Below, piece after piece: positions 11,801-24,151 of a stretch of 64,000 nucleotides of DNA. The notes under the pieces were generated by a model that was not told the DNA's origin, did not search any database, and saw nothing but the letters and a program-made list of their open reading frames with translations. Source of the stretch: Sabethes cyaneus. Its lineage: Eukaryota > Arthropoda > Insecta > Diptera > Culicidae. Made by a program: the position numbers and the translations under genes. The stretch lies in NCBI RefSeq assembly GCF_943734655.1, contig NC_071355.1:79621449-79685448 (forward strand), written 5' to 3'. The stretch's first letter is position 1; every line of letters begins with the position of its first letter.

Positions 11801-12621
11801 GTTTAAAAAAATGCTGTAATTCTATCTGAACAATACCAAGTCAAGTCGTAAAAAAAAAATTAAAATTGAAGCATTGAAGGTACATGCTAACAGAATTGGT
11901 GCATAAGATTAAATGCAAAAGTAATTTTCGAATGAACCGAAAAAACTGTAAGGGCTAAAAAACAAACCGAAACGTTTGGATTCTTTTTATATCGCACCGC
12001 ATTTACCTATTTTACCTGCGAGTTTGCTTAGCCTTGACGCATTGAGTATATAGTTTGTCAATAAATAACCATTAACGGTCTTGCCAAACGCTAGACATAT
12101 TCGGGCTACAAGATCCTTGACGATCGATCAGCAATACATGTCGCGTATGATTTATAAGATAAGAAAAGACGTAAATTCTTGTTGGGCTGAAATGCAATTG
12201 AATGGCCAATGCTGTTCAAGCCATTTACCTATATTCAATCTACTGTATGCACTATATGAAGTACAGTGCACCGTTGTTAATAGTAAGCAGAAAATTAACA
12301 ACAACTTCAGGAATTTGTGAATACATTTAGAAGAACGAACGAAAAATTACTTTGATGTGTCAATCAGCATCGCTGCGATCATATTAAGATGTGACCAAAA
12401 CCTATTCTTGACTGTAACTAACTGTAACTAACTTGATTCACTACCTACAGTATCATTCATCTTAGGTTGTATAAAAATAAGATATCAAATTGTGTACTAG
12501 CCTGTGCAATATCAAATTCGGTTTGAACTGGTAGATTTTGTCGGCAGGGACCTATCTTGTCCAACGCCTCAAGGCCATCTAATAAACCAACGCCCAAAAT
12601 CACTAGCACTAGCAGTTTCAT
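5846..12621 (-). CDS. Lipocalin B (Lazarillo-like) with 6-kb TE-filled first intron
   Basis: Three exons on the minus strand: 12502-12621, 6125-6446 and 5846-6060, giving 657 nt (218 aa) with no internal stop. Exon 1 (MKLLVLVILGVGLLDGLEAL...) is a signal peptide followed by GPC and FDIAQ. Exon 2 continues with YLGTWYEIKRYE (GxW motif), GDCVTAEY and the strand YWILTTDYRNYAVVWSC. Exon 3 begins ESAWLLSRKPTL, the usual C-terminal helix, and stops at TAA (5848-5846). Four Cys sit at the ApoD-like positions (GPC, GDC, WSC, KVC). After the last Cys there is a hydrophobic tail (roughly the last 28 residues, IVHSLFGVMTAWLILM) that secreted paralogues lack; it resembles a GPI-attachment signal, as in grasshopper Lazarillo (inference). 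Linking exon 1 to exon 2 requires a GC donor (CAG|GCTAGT) across about 6 kb that contains two LINE fragments and several MITEs. The fit of frame and motif across the junction is good, but transcript support is lacking. Confidence 0.78.
6915..7395. mobile_element. Inverted-repeat element with TTACGTAAC ends
   Basis: The left end GTGCACAAATTACGTAACGC and the right end (inverted) GAGCTTACGTTACTTTTTGTTACGC share a core. C-rich blocks (TACCCCCTCCCTCCCC, CTCCCCCTCCCCCC) lie inside each end, and TTACGTAAC recurs. No open frame. It lies in the first intron of lipocalin B. Confidence 0.5.
7690..8276 (+). mobile_element. Jockey-like LINE reverse transcriptase fragment
   Basis: Conceptual translation gives HGFMPGRSARTNLL, DAIYADLK, SYLRDRSLRLN, GSNMGPLLF and LVYADDLKLYLVARSIDDCH, the RT fingers-palm order including the YADD box, with frameshifts and stops. 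Truncated abruptly by the MITE that starts at 8277. Intronic to lipocalin B and antisense to it. Confidence 0.75.
8277..8417. mobile_element. 141-bp palindromic MITE, TIR AGATAGAATTAACAAAA
   Basis: Both ends carry AGATAGAATTAACAAAA then GGCGAATGTCGCAA in inverted orientation, extending for about 55 bp per arm. It interrupts the 3' side of the LINE fragment 7690-8276. Confidence 0.75.
8588..8773. mobile_element. 186-bp MITE, TIR CATAGATGCC (intact copy)
   Basis: The left CATAGATGCCAGAATGACAG and the right (inverted) CACAGATGCCATTTTCACAG pair, and so do the adjoining parts near TTTATGCGTG. A second copy, split by an insertion, is at 29097-29189 plus 31790-31893. The pair makes this a mobile family. 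Confidence 0.75.
9130..9270. repeat. Dispersed repeat fragment shared with 43.3, 50.8 and 51.7 kb
   Basis: The words ATTATCTTCTCGTCAATAACGA, AATGCCAA, GAATGTAATTCGCATCAAA recur, diverged, near 43290-43420, 50815-50890 and 51680-51760. No boundaries could be set. No coding capacity. Confidence 0.45.
9760..11215 (+). mobile_element. Jockey-like LINE, near-complete RT region, decayed
   Basis: The translation reads KKGEKRNMGNYRGI, then DRHGFYASCSTLLL, CTDLKAAFDRIDCDLF, SGVPQGSNLGPLIFLLYVND, LLYADDQKIFFVV, and the C-terminal RFALQRLPWRDANNLPLYPD to KILKGEIDSPALLSRF, ending LFDFHETTGFFKNN near 11190. All RT blocks including YADD are there, but several stops and frameshifts interrupt. It sits inside the first intron of lipocalin B, antisense to it. 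Confidence 0.85.
11216..12500. other. Intronic AT-rich sequence
   Basis: Short unrelated open frames only; a direct doublet GACTGTAACTAA at about 12409-12430. No gene or repeat boundary recognised. It is the proximal part of the lipocalin B first intron. Confidence 0.5.
12502..12621 (-). other. Signal-peptide exon of lipocalin B with GC splice donor
   Basis: The exon is open from ATG at 12621 and ends ...GAT ATT GCA CAG followed by GCTAGT rather than GT. The next compatible acceptor on this strand with a lipocalin body is at 6447, about 6 kb away. Phase 0 matches the J1 intron of lipocalins A, C and D. Without this pairing the barrel exon at 6446 would have no signal peptide. GC-AG introns are a known minor class with otherwise strong donors. 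Confidence 0.65.
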
Positions 12622-14205
12622 TTTGAACTTTTCGAATTATACCAGTAAGCACTTTATTCGTAATGGTTTGAGCTATATTCTATCCAAAAGTGAACTTTCA
12701 TATCGCAGTCAACACTTAGTACTGAATGAAAAAACTAAATGGTTTCTAATATATGTATGCATAAGCCCCAAAAACCATATCGTTGCATTAGATAATTTGA
12801 TAAGAACGTATAGATAACAGGTTTATGTTTGATATACGATACGATAATTTTTTTTACTGAAGGCCCGCCCATAGTTGCAATTGATCACTTCCAATTATGT
12901 TTTTTTGTTTCACCTGAACCTTTGTTTCATTCTGTCCAAAGCGGTTTCTTTGTTTATTCTCCGCTACCGGGGAATCAATTTGATAAAAGTATCCTGTTGG
13001 GACAAGTGGGAATAAGGGGTAAGTGAGAATGGAGGACATAACTCGCTTCAACCTCATATTCTCCAATTGAGCTTTTATAGAAAGGGAAGATACAGCTCCA
13101 ACACATGAATAAACAATTTTAGATTATTTATATTTGGCACTCCAAACACCAAACTTGAGTTTTAATTTTAAACGTCATTTTTAACTTGCTTTCAATTTTG
13201 TAGGAATGATGTTTGGTTTACAACAGTTTGCTAAAGTGTACGTTTTATGATACGATGTATTAGGTTAACATAATTAGTGTATTGGCAAGTTAAACACGAA
13301 AAATGGTTGCACATACAATTCTATAAATTATATTAGATATGTGGGTCGAGGTGAAAGCGACATTACTAGGCGTCCGGAGCGTAGTTTTGCTATGGTGCTG
13401 AACTTTTCCAGCTGAAATACGTAATATTTAAATTGCTGTGAAATCATAACTGAACTGCCATATCAGGGAGCTCGATATCATGAATAATAATTTTGTGTGT
13501 TGTACCGCAAGAAATTCGTCGTATTCTAACTATTATTCTTAAAATCGTGAGTCATTTTGCTCATTTTAGAGATTGAATTTCTATCCGTGCTGCACTGCAT
13601 CTAATTTGCCCCGGTGTACCTATTCTGATAAGGATCAATTAGATTTGCCTTCCGTATTACGTCTTATATATTTTACACGCTAGTGCATTTTAATTTACCA
13701 CATACAGTGCTTTTACTTACGTCCTATTTGTTGCTATTGTTAACAAAGGAAGAAACAGTTTCAACGAAATTTATACTGCATTTCTCGATACAATTGAGTT
13801 GTCGTGTCCTTCTTTTTCAATTTTCATCCGAATCCGAAACTGCAAATGACTAAGACTCCATAAACAAGAAAAAATTTTATTAGCAGGAAAAGTTTATCGT
13901 TCTTTTCGATTGGGAGGGAATTGGTTCGAAAACTCTGCGGTGTCTTTGCAAAGCTGTTAAAAACAAGAATGCTTCTTTCTTCAGCTGGAATGTGCTCCTC
14001 CCAGGCAATCACCAACGAGTCTTCGATCCTCTTCTTTGCGCTGCTTGCTGTTGATGATAAGATTCTCCACAGTTGAAAGTTTTCCCGATCAATTAAGACT
14101 AGTTTGGCTCAGTGCGCTGCTATTTGCATCTGGTGCACAAGTATGCAAAAGAAATACGAAAAAGATAAGAAAATTGAAGAGATTTCATTAAAATAGTTTA
14201 AACTT
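12622..14205. other. Intergenic AT-rich sequence between lipocalins B and C
   Basis: No exon with lipocalin features and no clear mobile element. This is presumably the 5' region of lipocalin B and the 3' region of C. Confidence 0.4.
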
Positions 14206-15157
14206 CTAGTGGAAAAAATGAACAAGGACAAACTTTGATTGGCTTTGCTCTGTGATTCGCATATCGGACCGGGACAGATATTGATCTACCAAGCGGTCCA
14301 CGACGGGGCGCACCTCCGGAGAAATAGTTCTTTGCTTGGATAGAACCCAGGCAGCTTCTGCTGATTTACTATGCGAGATGTTTTTGCATGAGTAAATAAT
14401 AGCATAATTGTCGTAATCGGTGTCCATTATCCAGTAGTTGGAACTGATAGGAGCTGCAAAATTGTTCACCGTTCTGAAATATTTGTTTAAAGGCATTTCA
14501 CTTTATCATACTTACGACCGCCGAAGGTTACGTTCAGTTTTCCTTGCAAAGGAATCTCATTCGGGAAGCTGACCACAGCCAGTCCAATGGAGCAGTGTAT
14601 CGTCGTATTAGGTAACCGTTCGCAACAATTTTCAACTCTAATGGAACCATTTTTTCTCCGGCTGTATGTGGCATAACCGCAGTCACAATCTCGTTCAAAA
14701 TACTGCTCATATCGAAGAATTTCAAACCACTTGCCTGTGATGTACTAAAATTAAAAGTTTCAGCGATGTCAGCTTTCGAAAGGAATGCAATTGCATTTCA
14801 AATTGGCTTTTAATTCATTTTGATGGTTGAAGTACGCAAGAATTATTTTTTATAAAAAATCAGTAACTAGTTACTGTATACTGGTAGAGTACAGCTTATT
14901 TGAACCCCCAATAAGACTTTACTATGATAGATGTGAAATTCTTCAAAATTAGTTATTGAAAACACAGGTTAAACCAATTCACGCAACAGCTCCAAGTAAC
15001 CATTGTTGTCACTTAAGTTTCAACTTACTCGCTCCAAGTCGAAGTTGGTCACAATCGGTCTGCTGTCCGGATCCGGGCACGGTTGGTCAACGATTCGTTG
15101 GCTTACGGCCAGCATCAAAATTGACGGCACTAGCAGCAGTGCTGTCACTTTAATCAT
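14206..15157 (-). CDS. Lipocalin C, cysteine-rich paralogue
   Basis: Three exons: 15029-15157, 14516-14744 and 14206-14453, totalling 606 nt (201 aa) ending in TAG. ATG at 15157 (MIKVTALLLVPSILMLAVSQ) gives a clean signal peptide; an in-frame ATG at 15169 adds MTCS. Exon 1 ends with CPDPDS and FDLER before a GTAAGT donor (phase 0). Exon 2 starts YITGKWFEILRYEQ (GxW motif) and ends in phase 1 at C|GTAAGT. Exon 3 starts after TTTGCAG with PPISSNYWIMDTDYDNY, then YSC, AWVLSKQR and a C-terminal helix ending FVLVHFFH. Unlike the neighbours it has additional cysteines in exon 2 (RDCDC, NCCER, IHCSI), seven in the predicted mature protein, so its disulfide pattern should differ. Product is probably a secreted ligand-binding lipocalin; ligand unknown. 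The 3' intron seen in genes B and E is absent. Confidence 0.88.
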
Positions 15158-15169
15158 GGAACATGTCAT

Positions 15170-16060
15170 CGCGACGAGTCGGTATCGATTAAGTGAAGAT
15201 TCGGCAGCCAGAGATGATGCAGTACGAATTAAGATTCCTACTATACTGAAGCTTTCGCATGTATAATTTGATGAGCGCACAGAGAACTTTGTTTTTAATC
15301 AGCTGTATTTATTTACATAATTAAAAATTATCTCAGTATACACTGGTATAGAAATAATTCCGATCAGTGAGAGTAGAAAGAACTTGAGCGAGATTCAGCG
15401 CTGTGGCGGATGAAAGTAGAAGTAACTTGTCGGAGGATGAAGTTTTAATTAATATTGTTGGCTGGGAATGCGACGATGGTACTCGTTAATGTTGATGATG
15501 AAAACCCAACTGTCAATCAGTGATTATCTTACGAAGATGATTTTAGCTCTAGGATAATTTAGATCGTTAGCAGCTGCTATCGGCAATGATCGTCGTGTTG
15601 CGTCATATCATACGTTATGGTGTTACATCACACATATTACTGCTCGAGCCACAGTGAGCATCTGATTCTTTGCTGGCCTTCCTCTAAGAATGTTTGTAAG
15701 TGGATCAAACTGTTATAATATTCTTATTGATAGGTTGCTTTTCATTATTGCGGCATTAGGTATTATGTTGTAAGAATTAAGCTCACAAATGTTAGCATTA
15801 GGCAATGGGTGGAAGAAGCAATGTTGCTGGACGTAATGCTTCCTCAGATCGCTTTCCGCACCTACGGTGTAAACAAGATTATATAAGATGTATTAGGGCA
15901 TTTCTCGTATTTTCTGTCAAATTTGCAGAGTTATTCTGGCTTACAGAAGTATGTATAAACTGTAAGAGTACAAACATTTGGTTTATGTATTAGAATTCTG
16001 TGAAATTCTCTGGATTTACACATTGTACTCGAAATTGCTATTATGTAGTGCAGGAAGATG
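15170..16060. other. Upstream region of lipocalin C, nothing recognised
   Basis: Mixed AT-rich sequence without coding motifs or inverted repeats that could be delimited. Confidence 0.4.
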
Positions 16061-16067
16061 ACATCCC

Positions 16068-16313
16068 GTTAGGCATACGGACGTTAGGCATATGGACGTT
16101 AGGCATACGGACGTTAGGCATACGGACGCGAGGCATAGTACGCTAGGCATAATGGATATAAGGCATACGGATACAAGGCATATAGAAGCGAGGCCGAATG
16201 GACACGAGGCCGAATAGACGCGAGGCCGAATAGACGCAAGGCCGAATGGATGCGAGGCCGAATGGACACGAGACCGAATGCATGCTAGGCAGAACAGATA
16301 CGATGGCCTAAAG
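16068..16313. repeat. 15-16 bp minisatellite, core AGGCATA then AGGCCGAAT
   Basis: About 16 tandem units. The left half is of type GTTAGGCATACGGAC and the right half of type GCGAGGCCGAATGGAC, so the array shifts from one variant to another through mixed units near 16130-16195. Confidence 0.85.
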
Positions 16314-16792
16314 ATGTACAGAGCAAGAGCAAAGCATATAGCATACGACGAGCCAGGCGGTTATTCCAAAATTGATCCAATTACCGATTGGTTCAATGTA
16401 ATATGCCAACCGTTTGTTTACAAAAACAAAAAACATTGATAAAACACAGAGTCACTTAAAACACTGAAAACAATCAGTGGTGCTATTTTCGATTTTTTTG
16501 TGTTTAGCGGTGCTGGGTATTAATGTTCTAATATCCAATTTTTTTTTATTAAGTAAGAAGTAACCCTCCGCACTTCATAAGAAGTTCAATACCGGACTGG
16601 GAGAAGAGGTATGAATTGACAATGACAAATACTTCCATCAATAGTGTTATGTCGGCAAATAATACCTACACAAAAGAAGTATACCACAATAGATCAAAAT
16701 AATGGTCGTAGTGGTCAAATATTCCGACAAAAAAAACCCTCCGCAACAATTTCATGCCATTAGCCCAAAGTCCACTAGCCCGAAAGCAACTA

Positions 16793-17149
16793 CAGGGATA
16801 CCTCGATATAAGACAATTAATTTTTTCAAAAAGCTGTCCTATATCGAAATTGTTTTATATCGAAACATGATTTTTTCAAACAATTTTTGGATTAGCAGTC
16901 GCCAATTTTGCTCTGTGTTGTGTATTTACGTTTTTGGCACTATTTATGATTGGTTGAGCTATTAGTTTATTACAATTTTTAGGATTATTTTGAAATATTG
17001 AACATTTTTATGGTGCCGCTTTTGGAATGGAAAATTAGCTCTGGTGTCGATACCAACTATGTTAAAGGAATTTGTCTTAAATCGAGGGAAAAATTGTCTT
17101 ATTTCGAGGTTGCTTAATAACGAGGTTGTCTTATATTGAGGTATCACTG
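16793..17149. mobile_element. Pogo-like MITE with TA target duplication
   Basis: The left TIR CAGGGATACCTCGATATAAG and the right TIR (inverted) CAGTGATACCTCAATATAAG are flanked by TA on both sides (16791-16792, 17150-17151). The TIR type resembles pogo/Tigger ends (family knowledge). 357 bp, no transposase. Confidence 0.8.
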
Positions 17150-17580
17150 TAGCCCGAATAACAAGTCCGAATGTAACATAAGGGGCTTCGTAACCGCAAG
17201 GTTGCAGAACCTACTTGATGAGCGAATCTTAGAAGAAACAAAACCATTTTACTTAAGGATGGGATTATTTTCAGGTCACTCATTACCGATCCTTCGTGCT
17301 GAATTTTATATTATCCAAATGATGACTTCTTATAGAGTTAATCTACAGGTAAAAGGAGCTATTGAGAACGCACCAACCAAGGATCATAACCTCATGCGGC
17401 CTCGCCAGAGTTATACAACTGCGCATTTAGATGTAATAATTTTATTGAAGACTAATTCTAAACAGAAATGATTCCTTTGAAAGTATCATATATGCGCAGT
17501 CCTCTAGGACAACTTGTTATCTATAATGTCGCAGTATAAATTTTATCGTATACTTCGTCATTAAGTCAAAAATTTACTTT

Positions 17581-19680
<2,100 letters not shown>

Positions 19681-20855
19681 TTTTATAAAAATATATCTGA
19701 TTTCGTGAATGTTACTATTAGAAACGCAATTATTAACTTTTAGCTGATGGCTGTAAAGTCTGTTGTATAAAAACGGTCATATTGTTGATATGCCGGTTAT
19801 ATTGTTATTGCTTTCTATGCTTTCTACCTTCCAAAAGAAAGACAAAATCGAAAGAGGCTTTGTTACCACTTTTTGATCGCCGCGTGGTTCGGAATGCCAC
19901 TTTTGTTCTATGACACCGTAAATCCATTGTAATGACCGTAGTGTGGCATGTTGCACCATCGTGGTGGAAAAAAGATCCCCGCTATTAATTTCTTCAGCTT
20001 TTACAAAGAAAAAGTTGGTAACATGTATGCACGTATAATGCCACCAAACTGTAAACCACACATAAGCGTCTAGGTTGACAGCGAAGATTCGTAGATATCC
20101 ACAAAACCGCCAGGAGATCGACTGGAAAATGTACAATGAACTAGATTGACCACGTGCTCATGGATGACCGGTTCTTCTTTAACATCATGAATATACGTTT
20201 TCTACGGGGTGTGGATATTGACCCTGTAGTTACAGCATAAATTTGTTCACAACAATACGGTTGTCTGATACGCCAAAACCGTTCTTTGTGGTTGAATATT
20301 AGGCAGCTAGATAATCCGCAACTATTTCTACTATTTCTAACTATTTCCAGTTAATGACGCACAAGTTTTACAGGAAGGAGAACCAATCATGTAAGGGCTG
20401 AAAATTGGCTATTTATCACTTCTGTCCACCTCCACGTTGTCGTGCGCAGCTTCCGCCCACTGTAAGATGACAGTCCCATCAGCGGCAAAAATAAGGCATC
20501 AAAATCTTCCACATGATTGTGAGGAACGTGCTGCTCGAGTCAAATATGCTGATCAGCGGGACCTTAGGGTAACAACCTACGGTACCCGAAAGTTAATGAT
20601 GTTATAACAAATGAAAGAAGAAATCGATCTGGATTATTAACTACGACTTTTAACATGAAAACTCGGACACGGATCGGACCAAGGAATATATTGACTTGTC
20701 CAACAGGGCAAGCTGACTCAACTTACAAATGTAGTTTGTCACCTAAAGCATAAAATCTAAGGCTGAGTGCGGTCCGTTCCTCGGATACACAAAACCTTGG
20801 TCTACTGTGGCCGCCGCCCAGTTAGCTTCGAGGTACGATGCTAGTCTAACAAGTC
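19681..20855 (+). mobile_element. Highly decayed LINE endonuclease-like remnant
   Basis: Near 20140-20230 the plus strand reads QIDHVLMDDRFFFNIMNIRF then LRGVDIDPVVTA, like the endonuclease motif of RTE-type LINEs (IDHVLID..., RG..IDSDH). The rest to 20850 is too decayed to translate. Only this short part is supported. Confidence 0.45.
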
Positions 20856-21633
20856 AGTAGGGGTCATAATTCCCCTTCTAAAGAGAGGAGGGGTCTCAAT
20901 TCACCATAGAAAAAAAATTGCCTACAAAAACATCGACATGCTAAATTTGGTTCCATTTGCTTGATTAGTTCTGGAGTTATAAGGAAATTTGTATTTCATT
21001 TGTATGGGAGCCCCCCTCCTAAAAAGGTAAGGGGTCCTAATTCATCATAGAAAAAATTCTTGCCTCCAAAAACACCCACATGCTAAATTTAGTTCCATTT
21101 GCTTGATTAGTTCTCGAGTTATGAGGAAATTTATATTTCATTTGTATGGAAGCCCCCCCTCTTAAAGGGGAGAGGGATCATAATTCCCCTCCTATAGAGG
21201 GGAGTGGTCTCAATTCACCATAGAAAAAAAAAATGCATACAAAAACACCGACATGCTAAATTTGATTTCATTTGCTTGATTAGTTCTGGAGTTATGAGGA
21301 AACCTGTATTTCATTTGTATGGTACCCCCCCTCTTAAAAAGGTAAGGTAAGGCTCCTAATTCATCATACAAAAAATGCTTGCCTCCAAAAACACCCACAT
21401 GCCTAATTTGGGTCCATTTGATTAATTAGTTCTCAAGTTATGCAGAAATTTGTGTTTCATTTGTATGGGAGCCCTCCCTCTTAGTGGGGGGAGGGGTCTC
21501 TAACTATCATAAGAACCTTCCCTGGCACCAAAAACTCCTATATGCAAATTTTCACGCCGATCGGTTCAGTAGTTTTCGATACTATAAGGAACATACGGGC
21601 AGACAGACAGAAATCCATTTTTATAGGTATAGA
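20856..21633 (-). mobile_element. Helitron-like repeat, truncated copy (H1)
   Basis: Read on the minus strand it begins TCTATACCTATAAAAATGG, GTCTGTCTGCC and continues into tandem units containing CTAATCAAGCAAATG and AGAGGGGGGGCT-type blocks. It has the same 5' end as the copies at 24152 and 59792. The 3' end is missing; the preceding base is G, not A. Confidence 0.7.
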
Positions 21634-22120
21634 CGGGAAATTAGCAGTCATTGATTTTTCGTTGGAGAGCCCAGTTTTGGATGTAGTTTTTGGGCCCAAA
21701 AACGGAGTTCTGTTTTAAAAATGTAAATTCTGCATTCTTCATGTCAATCTGAACACAGCGAATATATTTTCATGAGCAAAATTTCTGATTCAAACAAAAA
21801 AAAACTGCTTTTGAAATTGGCAGAATCGATGACGACTAATTTCACCTTAAATATGCATCTTAGTGAAAAATAGTTTTCACTGGATTAACCAATAGTAAGT
21901 TGATCTATTGTAGCACTGATCCAAAACCAAGGACTACAATCTTGTTAAATAAGAAACCAGTGGGATTGCGGTATTCGAAATCAACTGATAGAATTTGTGT
22001 TAGTTCAAACAATCCGGTTAGTACATTCTCTTCTGTACTATTTGGGCTAATAAGTTTTCCAAAGTTTGGATATCATAATTTATCAGTGATTAGTTAATAT
22101 ATTGAATACAAGATAGGTAC

Positions 22121-23809
22121 TTACAAAGATTCACTTTGGTTGGTCGCCCTAATATGATCAGGTATGAAATAGGCGTTTTGTAGAACTTTTAATTTTTCCA
22201 CCGTTTGTGTATCCTCTGATAGTTTGGGCGTTCTCGACAGTAACCAGTACCCCTCAATTACTGATGAAGCATCAACAAACGGCGTACAGGAGTAGATGAC
22301 AGCAAAGTTTGTGTAATCAGTTTCCATTACCCAATAATCGGAATAACCACCAACTAGGAAGAAAGATTCTATTTTATGACAATATATCTAAATTATCCAA
22401 GTAGGAAACAACTTACATTTGGCTCCAAAGCTTACATTTAATTTTCCTTCTAATGAATTAGACGTGGGATCCGAGAGCTGGGCTGTTTGACTGAATGACT
22501 CTGAGGCATTCTTTTCCGGCAGTAATCCTTTGACTTTTAATTCGATTGATTGATTTTCTACCCCTTGACCGTACTCTATCGTGACACATTCCAGGTTGCG
22601 CAGGTAATCTTGCTCGTACCGCTCGATTTCGAACCATTTGCCAAGAAACTAAAATAGTTTCGAATGTAAGTTTATTTTAATTGAAAACATAGAATAGCGT
22701 TATTGTAAATACTTTTACGGTTAGGCAGATTTATAAGAATTAGTTTTTTTTCTAGTGGCGTAGTAATTTATCCCGGCAGTTAAAAATATAGCATTTAGAT
22801 AGCCATATGATTTTTCACTTTTCAATTATAAAAGGTCATTTTTTGAGCGCAGATGGCAAAAATGGTTAAGCTTTTCACCTTTTGTATTCGATACCATATG
22901 CAAAAGTCGCGAAATTTGAATTTGGAAAATTCTATACATTGATATACAGTGGTATGGAAAATAGATTTCAACTTGCACTGTAGCTGTTTTTTCACATCTT
23001 TTTATACTAGCTGTCTTGTGTATACTTCGATCGAAACTACATCGTCTCGTAACTGGACAGTATCATCTGTAATTACTTTTTAACGGTTTTCACCTCAACT
23101 CGTTTCGAAGCTGTTGCGGTAGGTTAAGGATCGACGCTAATTTACTACCGAATAGGAATACTAGATTCTGCGAGTATATTAGTAACTATCTAGCTGTTCT
23201 GCCAATTAACCCATCGATTCGCATAACGCGCATAAATAAATAATATTAATAGATAACTGGTTGATGGCACCGAATAGACCAGTGATGGCATCGTTGTCCT
23301 TGAAAGATATGCCGTGTTTGACGGATCTTTTACCAGTTTGCAACAGCACAACGTGGCGCGCTTGATTGAGACTGTGTGATCTTTGACTTCGGCGGCGAGC
23401 CTTTAGTAATGTAGTTGGCGCGTTTTTCTCCGTCCAAGTTTTTAATGAGCCCGTCGAAGACAAATTGAAATGGATTTGAAAATAGGTTTGCGTAATTTAT
23501 GAATACTTATTTGAAGTAGTAAACTTTGTGTTGCACAGTAAACTGCATGTGTTGGTAATTAGGTCAATGCGAATATTTCACATAGTTACTGGACATCTGC
23601 TGTGATGAGAATAATATAGAGGAATCGCGATTCGTAACACATTTCTAAAACTAAACTAACTTCTGTTCTTCTGGACAAACCTTTTGTAGGTCAAAATCCT
23701 TCACAACACTAAGGTTAGCTGTAACCAGTGAGCAGTTCCCATCCTTTACGATAAATCCGTTACACGTTACAGCAAGGATTAGTTGCAGAATGAACAGTCG
23801 AATGTACAT
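22121..23809 (-). CDS. Lipocalin D (apolipoprotein D-like)
   Basis: Three exons: 23681-23809, 22417-22648 and 22121-22353, 594 nt (197 aa) with stop TAA at 22123-22121. Exon 1 encodes a signal peptide (MYIRLFILQLILAVTCNG), GNC and KDFDLQK, and ends AAG|GTTTGT. Exon 2 starts FLGKWFEIERYEQDYL (GxW motif) with LECVTIEYG and ends SLEGKLNVSFGAK in phase 1. Exon 3 encodes GGYSDYWVMETDYTNFAVIYSC and EGYWLLSRTPKLS, then the terminal helix. Three conserved Cys are present, but no C-terminal partner for the second one. The stop codon overlaps a GTAAGT-like string (TTTGTAAGTAC), so a further 3' exon is conceivable but unnecessary. The gene lies exactly between oppositely oriented copies of two repeat families (see findings). 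Predicted secreted lipocalin; ligand not determinable. Confidence 0.88.
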
Positions 23810-24151
23810 GTTTTATTATGTTAACTTGTGTCAAATTCCTTCTGCGCACTCTAACGAATAGAAAAATTTAACCGCTCAAAACGAAGATCCGCTTTGAACT
23901 GACCGCCCGAAGGGTACTGCTTCTGAACATAAAGCTTCATGCTGGCCGATCAAACAAACAATTTTTGATGTGCTGGTGTCACGCGGGATGCATACCCATC
24001 GGGCTGATTGCGGATCCCATGGAAGCAAACCTCTCAATTGGCCTCTAGTAGGTACGACCATCTTGCATACTAGTTTTGTTTCTTACCCTAAGTAATCGAT
24101 TACCGGCTATGAGCCTATAATTTCTTGAAATGTTTATAAAAATGTCATTAA

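Noticed and set aside
16068..16313. Possible CRISPR-like array
   Set aside because: The genome is eukaryotic, units are contiguous 15-16 bp without unique spacers.
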